Positions 56,860-64,000 of a stretch of DNA of 64,000 bases are shown here, piece by piece. The notes under the pieces are model-generated. The model saw only the letters and a program-made list of their open reading frames with translations, ran no database searches and was not told the DNA's origin. Positions within the stretch are counted from its first letter, which is position 1; every line of letters begins with the position of its first letter. The DNA lies in contig NZ_JACHIJ010000002.1 in NCBI RefSeq assembly GCF_014203115.1, positions 186,001 through 250,000 on the forward strand. The letters run 5' to 3'. The position numbers were made by a program, and so were the translations under genes. Source of the stretch: Afipia massiliensis. Its GTDB lineage: Bacteria > Pseudomonadota > Alphaproteobacteria > Rhizobiales > Xanthobacteraceae.

Positions 56860-59352
56860 CTAATAGAGACCGCCGGTCCCCGGCCGGAAGATCGCGCGGT
56901 CCGCGTCCGGAGAAATCCCCGGCGAGCGCCCGTCCGCATCAGCCACGCCGATCACCGAGTAGTTGTCGGGCGGTGCCGTGCCGGGCTTGAAGGCCTCGAG
57001 GATGGTCCTGCCGCCGTCGCCTGGTCCAGCGCGCATGCCGGACTTGGCATCCACGCGGATCAGCTTGATTCCGGCGGGCACGCGGAACGGAACCGCCTGC
57101 TTGTCGGCAAGCGCGAGCTTCATGAAGTCTTTGACAACCGGCGCGGCCAGATGACCGCCGGTACCGCCTCTGCCGAGGTTCCTTGGCTTGTCGTAGCCGA
57201 TGTAGACGCCAACCACGAGATCCGGCGAGAAGCCGATGAACCAGGCGTCCTTTTCGTCGTTGGTCGTGCCGGTCTTGCCAGCAATCGGCTTGCCGACCTC
57301 ACGCAAGATGGTTGCCGTGCCGCTTTGAACGACGCCTTCCATCATCGACGTGATCTGATAGGCGGTCATGGAATCCAGCACCTGCTCGCGGCGGTCGACC
57401 AGTGACGGTTCCGGCTGGTTCTTCCAACCCTCACCTGCATCGCAGCCCCGGCACTCGCGCTGATCGTGCTTGAAAATGGTGTGACCGTAGCGGTCCTGAA
57501 TACGATCGATCAGGGTCGGCTTCACCCGCTTGCCGCCGTTGGCGAACATCGAATAGGCGGTGACCATCCGCATCACGGTCGTCTCGCCCGCGCCGAGCGC
57601 GTAGGAGAGATAGTTCGGCAACTCGTCATAGATGCCGAAGCGCTTGGCATACTCGCCGATCAGCGGCATGCCGACGTCCTGCGCGAGGCGCACCGTCACC
57701 GTATTCAGCGACCTGATCAGCGCGTTCCGCAGCGTGGTCGGTCCGTAATACTTGCCGGTCGAGTAGTTTTCCGGACGCCAGACACCGGCTCCCTGCCCCT
57801 GATCGATTTCGATCGGCGCGTCCACGACAACCGTTGAAGGCGTGTAACCGTTGTCCATCGCGGTCGAGTACACGATCGGCTTGAAGGACGAACCCGGCTG
57901 ACGATAGGCCTGCGTCGCGCGGTTGAACTGACTCTGGTCGAACGAGAATCCACCGACCATGGCGACGACGCGGCCGGTCCACGGATCCATCGCGACCATC
58001 GCGCCCGAAACTTCCGGCGTCTGACGGAGCCGATACTGCCCCTCGACCTTGTTGCCGTCCTTATCCAGCAGCGGATCGACGTAGATCACGTCGCCGGGCG
58101 ACAGCACCTGCGTCACGGCTGTCGGCGTCTTGAAACGTGTCGGACCTGCCGCCGCCTTCGCCCACCGCACGCCGTCCAGCGAAATCAAACCGGTTTCGCG
58201 CGTCTTGGAAACCGCGCCGCCAAGCTCACGCCCGGGCTGAAAGCCGACACGCGCCGACTGGTCGCTGGTCTCGAGCACCACCGCCATCCGCCACGGCGAG
58301 ATATCGGAGAGCGATTTAACCTCGGCAAGTTTCACGCCCCAATCGCCGCCTAGATCAATCTTGTGCGGCGCTCCCCGCCAGCCCTGGGCCTCGTCGAATT
58401 TGACCAGTCCGGCCACCATCGACTTGCGCGCCATGATCTGAAGCTTGGGATCGAGCGAGGTGCGCACCGAAAGGCCACCTTCATAGAGCTTCTTCTCGCC
58501 GTAACGCTCGAAGATGTCGCGGCGGACTTCTTCCGCGAAATACTCGCCAGCGAAAATGTGTGCCGCGTTGGAGCGCGACGTCACGATCATTGGCTCCTTG
58601 CGGGCAGCGACAGCGTCGGCCTGCTTGATCCAGCCGTTCTCAACCAACCGGTCGATGACGTAGTTTCGGCGCTCGATGGCGCGATCACGATTGCGGACCG
58701 GATGAAGGCTCGACGGCGCCTTCGGCAACGCCGCCAGATACGCCGCTTCCGCGATGGTGAGTTCGTTCACTGACTTGTCGAAATAGACCAGCGACGCAGC
58801 AGCAATGCCGTAAGCGCTCAAGCCGAGATAGATTTCATTGAGATAAAGTTCGAGAATCTTGTCCTTGGTGTAGGTGCGCTCGATGCGCATCGCCAACAGC
58901 GCTTCCTTGATCTTGCGATCGAAGGAGACTTCGTTGGTCAGAAGGAAGTTTTTCGCGACCTGCTGGGTGATCGTAGATGCGCCCTGCGGGCGGCGGTTGG
59001 AGCCGTAGTTCTGCGCGTAGAGCACTGCGGCACGGGCCATGCCCATGAAATCGATGCCGCCATGTTCGTAGAAATTCTTGTCTTCCGCCGCGAGGAACGC
59101 GTTGATGACCGGCTTCGGGATCGCCTGAATCGGCAGATAAAGTCGGCGCTCCTTGGAGTATTCGCCAAGCAGCGATCCGTCCGCAGCATGAACGCGCGTC
59201 ATTACTGCCGGCTCATAGTCCTGCAACTGGGAATAGTCAGGCAGGTCCTTTGAAAAGTGCCAGATCAATCCCGCCGCGGCGGCGACGCCGACAAGGAACA
59301 CGATCGTTCCAGCCGCGAACAGAAAGCCCATGAACCGCAAGAGCAAGCGCAT
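56860..59352 (-). CDS. mrcA: Penicillin-binding protein 1A
   Basis: 830 residues. One N-terminal membrane helix (about 9-32) precedes a glycosyltransferase-51 domain with the catalytic E90 in AAEDKNFYEHGG. The transpeptidase domain has S488-S-F-K491 in QPGSSFKP and KTGTTNDEK toward the C-terminus. The bifunctional enzyme polymerises glycan chains and crosslinks peptides in the periplasm. It sits between amiC and prfB in a conserved alphaproteobacterial order. The C-terminal 60 residues are low-complexity. Confidence 0.95.
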   Translation of the reverse strand: MRLLLRFMGFLFAAGTIVFLVGVAAAAGLIWHFSKDLPDYSQLQDYEPAVMTRVHAADGSLLGEYSKERRLYLPIQAIPKPVINAFLAAEDKNFYEHGGIDFMGMARAAVLYAQNYGSNRRPQGASTITQQVAKNFLLTNEVSFDRKIKEALLAMRIERTYTKDKILELYLNEIYLGLSAYGIAAASLVYFDKSVNELTIAEAAYLAALPKAPSSLHPVRNRDRAIERRNYVIDRLVENGWIKQADAVAARKEPMIVTSRSNAAHIFAGEYFAEEVRRDIFERYGEKKLYEGGLSVRTSLDPKLQIMARKSMVAGLVKFDEAQGWRGAPHKIDLGGDWGVKLAEVKSLSDISPWRMAVVLETSDQSARVGFQPGRELGGAVSKTRETGLISLDGVRWAKAAAGPTRFKTPTAVTQVLSPGDVIYVDPLLDKDGNKVEGQYRLRQTPEVSGAMVAMDPWTGRVVAMVGGFSFDQSQFNRATQAYRQPGSSFKPIVYSTAMDNGYTPSTVVVDAPIEIDQGQGAGVWRPENYSTGKYYGPTTLRNALIRSLNTVTVRLAQDVGMPLIGEYAKRFGIYDELPNYLSYALGAGETTVMRMVTAYSMFANGGKRVKPTLIDRIQDRYGHTIFKHDQRECRGCDAGEGWKNQPEPSLVDRREQVLDSMTAYQITSMMEGVVQSGTATILREVGKPIAGKTGTTNDEKDAWFIGFSPDLVVGVYIGYDKPRNLGRGGTGGHLAAPVVKDFMKLALADKQAVPFRVPAGIKLIRVDAKSGMRAGPGDGGRTILEAFKPGTAPPDNYSVIGVADADGRSPGISPDADRAIFRPGTGGLY

Positions 59353-59546
59353 CGTCAGTATCCGTCCTTAAGCGTCTGGCGCGATCACCCGCGGTAAACG
59401 ACCGGGCTTCCGAACCGAACTATACCATTCGCCATTCGCGCGTGGATCGATTCTGTCTCTTCCCAACCCAGATTTCTATAGAGCCGCCGCTGTGGCCAAA
59501 CTAGGGCCTCGGCGACAATTGCCCTGCGAATTCAAGCCGAAGGCGC

Positions 59547-60833
59547 TTATTTCGAAGACCCTGCGGAAATCACACGCTTTCCCAGAAACGCGTCGACGGC
59601 CTGCGCGACAGAACCGACCGTACGCGACCGCCAGCTTTCAGAGACCAGATGCTGGAGATCGTCCTTGTTGGACACGTAGCCGAGCTCGACCAGCACCGAC
59701 GGAACGTCATGCGCCTTGAGGACCTTGAAGCCGGCCGACTTCAGCGGATGCTTGTGCATCCGGGCGACGGTCTTCATCTCGTTGACGAGGGTCCGCGCAA
59801 ATCGGTTTGAAAACGCTCGTGTCTCGCGCTGGGTGAGCTCGATCAGGATGTCCGCCACTTCCGCGGGCTCTTCGGTCAGATTGATGCCCGCGATGGCGTC
59901 CGCCTTGTTCTCCGCCTCGGCCAGCTTCTCGGCTTCCGCGTCGGAGGCGCGATCCGAGAGCGTGTAGACGGTTGCGCCTTGCGCGTCGCCTTCCCGCTTG
60001 GGCAGCGCGTCGGCATGGATCGAGACGAACAGCGACGCCATGTTGGTACGGGCGATCTTCACGCGCTCGCCGAGCGGGATGAAGGTGTCGTCATCGCGTG
60101 TCATGACGACACGGAATTTGCCGCCCTTTTCGATCCTGTCTCGTAGTGCCTTGGCGAAATCCAGCACGAGTGTCTTTTCAGCCTCGCCGGTCGCGGCTTG
60201 AGTTCCGTTATCGACGCCACCGTGACCGGGATCGATCACGATGACCGGGCGGGGATCGGCGGCTTTGCCGGGTCCAGTCGCACCGGTCATTTCAACCGTG
60301 GAGCCCGAGGCATCGGCGACAATCGCCGGACGCAGTTGGAGTTTTTCGTCGCTCGCGTGCGAAACCTTGAAGGCAGAGCGCTCCACGGAGGCCAGTTCGA
60401 CAACGAGTCGCGGCGGCTGCCCGTTCGCAGCATCAATGACGTAGGCCTTCTCGATTTTCGCCGGGCCTGTCAGGTCGAATACCACCCGAGACCCGCCTGG
60501 CATCACGAGACCATAACGGAATGCCCTGATCAGTCCGCGCCCTGTCGCTCCGGTGCCGGCAGGAAAGTCGAAGGTGACCTGAGGAATATCCACCACGACG
60601 CGATACGGATCGCCGAGGACGAATGCCCGCACATCGATCTTCCGATCGAGATCAAGAATGAATCGGGTCTGCTTGTTATCGCCCGCCACGCGCACGCCGG
60701 AGGCGACTGGAAAGGCTGGCGCAACCGTCGGCTGTGGTGACTGAGATTCGACGGCCTTGGCGGCGGGAATCGCCAGGCACGACAATGCTGCGGCGCACAC
60801 AAAGGCAGCCACCAACAATGCGCGATATTTCAT
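59547..60833 (-). CDS. amiC: N-acetylmuramoyl-L-alanine amidase with AMIN domain
   Basis: 428 residues from ATG at 60833, giving a proper signal peptide (LLVAAFVCAAALSCLAIPAA); an upstream start at 60878 would bury it. An AMIN domain (about 45-150, localisation to the septum) is followed by an amidase-3 domain with zinc and catalytic residues in VIDPGHGGVDNGTQ, SIHADA and VLVELGYVSN. It cleaves the bond between MurNAc and stem peptide in daughter-cell separation and needs LytM-type activators, such as M23 proteins in this window might supply. It is divergent from rne. Confidence 0.94.
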   Translation of the reverse strand: MKYRALLVAAFVCAAALSCLAIPAAKAVESQSPQPTVAPAFPVASGVRVAGDNKQTRFILDLDRKIDVRAFVLGDPYRVVVDIPQVTFDFPAGTGATGRGLIRAFRYGLVMPGGSRVVFDLTGPAKIEKAYVIDAANGQPPRLVVELASVERSAFKVSHASDEKLQLRPAIVADASGSTVEMTGATGPGKAADPRPVIVIDPGHGGVDNGTQAATGEAEKTLVLDFAKALRDRIEKGGKFRVVMTRDDDTFIPLGERVKIARTNMASLFVSIHADALPKREGDAQGATVYTLSDRASDAEAEKLAEAENKADAIAGINLTEEPAEVADILIELTQRETRAFSNRFARTLVNEMKTVARMHKHPLKSAGFKVLKAHDVPSVLVELGYVSNKDDLQHLVSESWRSRTVGSVAQAVDAFLGKRVISAGSSK

Positions 60834-61506
60834 GTGGCTTGTCACCAAATCCGCAGCTCCGGACACCTCATACCGCAATAGAACCGCACAGTTAACGACG
60901 GCTTACCGGGCAAAGAACGATTAAGGCGCTGTGTTGCAGCGTTGTGACGCTTCGCTTGCCAGAAACCACTGTTCGACGTATGTATGAGGGGCTGACGGTT
61001 TAAACTTACGGTTGTGTCGCGTTCAGCTTCCCGGTGCAGCGCCAGTTCCTCACAATTCAATCAGAGGTTCCAGCGTACCTTCCGACCCTCCACAGCCAGC
61101 GCAGTGCGCGGCTGACACGGAGCGGCGGTTACCAGCCCGAGCGGCTACCCTCATAACCGGCAACCGCTGCTGCAAGGCAGCGGACATCCAGAACCAGCGC
61201 AATCCGCTGGCGACGTCGGCGGCAGGATACGGCGGCACCTTTGCCGCCCATTGAATTAGACGGGCCGACGCTTGATGCGCCAGACTCTATTGCCGAACGG
61301 GATCTGTAATAAAATCCCATCAATGCCAGCATCGATACGACGCGAATCTTTTCCGCGTCGCGTTTCGCTGACGTTGCAGTCGGCACGGTGCTTCGGGCGG
61401 CGTTTTGGCCTTCCCCTCACCCCCGAATCAGGTGAACCGTTACGTGACCCGGCTACGCGCCTAGCGCTGCCCGCCGAACGTGCCGTTCGCCGTCAAGAGC
61501 TCAAAA
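60834..61506. other. 673-bp intergenic region holding the rne leader
   Basis: No protein gene is supported; open frames here are short, lack ribosome sites and resemble nothing. Most of it should be the untranslated leader of rne, which in other bacteria binds RNase E and controls its own decay. A 7-bp stem CGACGCG / CGCGTCG with an AT-rich 9-nt loop lies at 61338-61360, a plausible RNase E landing hairpin. Confidence 0.6.
60956..60984 (+). promoter_or_regulatory. Candidate rne promoter
   Basis: TTGCCA (60956-60961), 17-bp spacer, TATGTA (60979-60984). If used, it starts a leader of about 515 nt before the rne ATG. Sequence match only. Confidence 0.4.
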
Positions 61507-64000
61507 ATGCCCAACAAAATGTTGATCGATGCCACCCATCCGGAAGAGACCCGGGTGGTCGTGGTCCGCGGCAATCGCGTCGAGGAATTTGATTTCGAGT
61601 CTGCCCAGCGCAAGCAACTGCGCGGTAATATCTATCTCGCCAAGGTTACGCGGGTAGAGCCGTCGCTGCAGGCCGCCTTCATCGAGTACGGCGGCAATCG
61701 TCACGGCTTTCTTGCCTTCAGCGAAATCCACCCCGACTATTACCAGATCCCTGTTGCCGATCGTCAGGCCCTGATCGAGGCCGACGAGCGCGCGCACCGC
61801 GAAGCCGAGGAAGAAACGGAAAACCGGTCCAACCGCCGCCGGTCGCGTCATCGCAGTTCGCGACGCCGTAACAGCGGCGAGCGCGTGCAAAGCGAGATTG
61901 TCGAGGGCGCAAGCTCCGAGACCGAGGGCCTGACGCAGCCGGCTTCGGCGCAAGTCGGCGATCACGCGCCTGACCATCCGCACGATGCGGAGGCTGCGCA
62001 TCATGAACACGATCACGGCGAACATGAGCATGGCGAGCACAGCCGTGATCAGCACAGCCATGGCGATCGCGCCGATGACGATCACGCTGCACACGTCCAT
62101 GACGATCATCCACATGAGACTGAACAAGCTGCTGCGCCCGTCGCTCAAGACACGCCGAGCACATCTGCGAGCGAACAAGCTGAAGCGGCTCACGATCATT
62201 CGCACGACGACGATGCACATGACGACCAACCGCATGAGCGTCATGCGCACGACGACTCCCGTGACGCCGAATCCGCTCCCCGCGGCGATGATCATCAGGA
62301 CGACCATGCCGACGATGCGGATGACGACGAAGACGGTGACGACGCCGAAGAGGAAGTCGTCGAGTCGGTCGGTGGCGACGACGTGCTGGAAGAAGTGCCG
62401 GAGCGCGCCTTCCGCCCGCGCCGTCAGTACAAGATTCAGGAAGTCATCAAGCGCCGCCAGGTGATGCTGGTTCAGGTCGTAAAGGAAGAGCGCGGCAACA
62501 AGGGCGCGGCGCTAACGACCTATCTCTCGCTCGCAGGCCGCTACGCCGTCCTGATGCCCAACACCGCACGCGGCGGCGGCATCAGCCGCAAGATTACCTC
62601 GGCGCAGGATCGCAATCGCCTGAAGGACGTGGTGCAGGATCTCGACGTGCCTGAGGGCATGGGGATCATTCTGCGCACCGCCGGCGCGTCGCGCACCAAG
62701 CCCGAGATCAAGCGCGACTTCGAATACCTGATCCGGATGTGGGAAACCGTCCGCGACACCACGCTGAAATCACAGGCCCCCACCCTCGTCTACGAGGAAG
62801 GTTCGCTGATCAAGCGCTCGCTGCGCGACCTCTACAACAAGGAAATCGACGAAGTCCTCGTCGCCGGCGAGTCCGGCTTCACCGAGGCGCGCGATTTCAT
62901 GAAAATGCTGATGCCGACCAATGTGAGGTCGGTGAAGCAATATCGCGACGGCCAACCGCTGTTCTCGCGCATGGGCGTCGAGAGCCAGCTCGACGCGATG
63001 TTCTCGCCGACGGTCACTTTGCGGTCTGGCGGTTACATCGTCATCAACCAGACCGAAGCACTGGTCTCGATTGACGTGAACTCGGGCCGTTCCACCCGCG
63101 AGCACCATATCGAGGACACCGCGCTCAAGACAAATCTTGAAGCCGCCGAGGAAGTCGCACGGCAGCTCCGGTTGCGCGATCTCGCGGGACTGATCGTCAT
63201 CGACTTCATCGACATGGACGAGAAGCGGAACAACCGCTCCGTCGAGCGCAAGCTCAGCGACTGCCTGCGGCAGGACCGCGCTCGCATTCAGGTTGGCCGC
63301 ATCTCCCATTTTGGCTTGCTCGAAATGTCGCGCCAGCGCATCCGCGCCAGCGTGCTGGAAAGCTCGACCGAACCGTGCCCACATTGCGGCGGCAGCGGCC
63401 ACGTCCGTTCGGTTTCGTCCGTCGCGCTGCAATTGCTGCGCGGCCTCGAAGAAACCCTGATGAAGGGTCCGACCCACAACCTCACGGTGCGCACGCGTAC
63501 CGACGTGGCGCTCTATGTCCTCAATCACAAGCGCGGTCACCTGCGCGATCTGGAAAGCAGCTTCAAGGTTACGCTGGCAGTCATCGCCGACGGGACAATC
63601 AGCGGCCAGCAGTCCTTCGTGATCGATCGTGGCGAAGCCGTCCATACGCTCGAGGCCGCCAAGGCAATCCTTGCCGCGCAGCTCGCCGCTTCTCCAGCTG
63701 CGGTCGAGGATACTTACGACTACGAAGACGACGAAACGTTTGAAGCCGAAGCCGAGCTCGAAGGCGACGATGAAGCCGAAGGCGCGGAAGCTCAATCCGC
63801 TGACACGGGTGCTGTGGCGGAAGGCGAAGAAGGTCAGCGCCGCAAGCGCCGCCGCCGTCGGCGTGGCCGTGGCGAGGGGCGTGAAGGTGCTGCTCCCGCT
63901 GATCAGAACGCCGCTCAGGGATCTGCAACGCAGGCTGAGGCCACGGACGACGATAGCGAAGAAGGTGACGACGAGCAGGAAGACCAGAGCGGCGAACAGC
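61507..64000 (+). CDS. rne: Ribonuclease E (partial at 3' end)
   Basis: 831 residues are visible; the C-terminus lies beyond the window. The catalytic region is split: the S1 domain begins normally (VTRVEPSLQAAFIEYGGNRHG), is interrupted at about 92-305 by an acidic, His-rich insertion, and resumes with RQYKIQEVIKRRQVMLVQ. The 5'-sensor and DNase-like domains follow, with IDVNSGRST, the catalytic Asp region LIVIDFIDMDEKRN, and the Zn-link C624-P-H-C627. The C-terminal part visible is acidic, then Arg-rich (RRKRRRRRRGRG), a degradosome scaffold. It initiates mRNA decay and rRNA/tRNA processing. ATG at 61507 fits the family start MPNKMLIDA. Confidence 0.95.
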   Translation, partial: MPNKMLIDATHPEETRVVVVRGNRVEEFDFESAQRKQLRGNIYLAKVTRVEPSLQAAFIEYGGNRHGFLAFSEIHPDYYQIPVADRQALIEADERAHREAEEETENRSNRRRSRHRSSRRRNSGERVQSEIVEGASSETEGLTQPASAQVGDHAPDHPHDAEAAHHEHDHGEHEHGEHSRDQHSHGDRADDDHAAHVHDDHPHETEQAAAPVAQDTPSTSASEQAEAAHDHSHDDDAHDDQPHERHAHDDSRDAESAPRGDDHQDDHADDADDDEDGDDAEEEVVESVGGDDVLEEVPERAFRPRRQYKIQEVIKRRQVMLVQVVKEERGNKGAALTTYLSLAGRYAVLMPNTARGGGISRKITSAQDRNRLKDVVQDLDVPEGMGIILRTAGASRTKPEIKRDFEYLIRMWETVRDTTLKSQAPTLVYEEGSLIKRSLRDLYNKEIDEVLVAGESGFTEARDFMKMLMPTNVRSVKQYRDGQPLFSRMGVESQLDAMFSPTVTLRSGGYIVINQTEALVSIDVNSGRSTREHHIEDTALKTNLEAAEEVARQLRLRDLAGLIVIDFIDMDEKRNNRSVERKLSDCLRQDRARIQVGRISHFGLLEMSRQRIRASVLESSTEPCPHCGGSGHVRSVSSVALQLLRGLEETLMKGPTHNLTVRTRTDVALYVLNHKRGHLRDLESSFKVTLAVIADGTISGQQSFVIDRGEAVHTLEAAKAILAAQLAASPAAVEDTYDYEDDETFEAEAELEGDDEAEGAEAQSADTGAVAEGEEGQRRKRRRRRRGRGEGREGAAPADQNAAQGSATQAEATDDDSEEGDDEQEDQSGEQ

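Noticed and set aside
62770-63795. 341-codon open frame opposite rne
   Set aside because: Antisense to the conserved catalytic domain of RNase E.

Overview
The window is GC-rich alphaproteobacterial chromosome. Gene content and order (paaABC with paaX, a full SUF cluster, class I phaC, the amiC-mrcA-prfB block beside rne, and the aminotransferase-hom-glpX-recJ neighbourhood) together with the style of the intergenic palindromes suggest the Bradyrhizobium/Rhodopseudomonas/Afipia group (Nitrobacteraceae). That placement is inference from family knowledge, not from a search. No integrase, transposase, CRISPR array, rRNA or phage gene was seen. Apart from palindromic repeats and two broken genes the region looks like core chromosome.

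Layout. 1-3.2 kb: the end of a leftward phenylacetyl-CoA epoxidase operon (paaA, paaB, partial paaC) preceded by its repressor paaX. 3.2-7.5 kb: a tiny membrane peptide, an ALDH7-type aldehyde dehydrogenase, tRNA-Glu, a cyclase-family hydrolase, an HdeD-like membrane protein and two small envelope proteins. 7.5-10.3 kb: a complete EF-P module, with epmA-epmB divergent from efp. 10.3-13.4 kb: an M23 peptidase and an MltB-type transglycosylase. 13.4-20.3 kb: recJ, a haloacid dehalogenase, a GNAT enzyme, glpX, hom and an aminotransferase, all leftward. 20.4-27.2 kb: lipoprotein, phaC, MAPEG protein, argC with a PaiB-like protein, a secreted metallo-beta-lactamase-fold protein and a DedA protein. 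27.3-31.6 kb: parE, a small membrane protein, and two facing broken genes (SDR and FAD mono-oxygenase). 31.6-36.5 kb: secreted caspase-fold protein, DEAD-box helicase, GGDEF protein and a TfoX-domain protein. 36.6-43.5 kb: the SUF iron-sulphur cluster, desulfurase-sufB-C-D-S-T-A. 43.8-48.4 kb: alpha/beta hydrolase, a GST operon with a new small leader gene, anmK, tyrS and a thioesterase. 48.4-55.5 kb: giant AsmA-like protein, tailed peroxiredoxin, membrane-anchored M23 protein and an EamA transporter. 55.6-64 kb: prfB with programmed frameshift, mrcA, amiC and the 5' part of rne.

Functional themes are translation quality (EF-P with its lysylation enzymes, RF2 autoregulation, tyrS, tRNA-Glu), RNA decay (RNase E, RhlE-type helicase), envelope and peptidoglycan work (two M23 peptidases, MltB, AnmK, PBP1A, AmiC, AsmA-like protein), Fe-S assembly, and amino-acid biosynthesis.

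The most interesting items are: a roughly 200-residue insertion rich in His and Asp inside the RNase E S1 domain; an inverted array of ATGC-type palindromes in front of an unannotated 44-codon gene that is translationally coupled to a GST; two adjacent palindromes bounded by CTAG, one of which supplies the stop codon of the neighbouring gene; two facing genes broken by independent small deletions; and highly basic, histone-H1-like tails on both a TfoX-domain protein and a peroxiredoxin.
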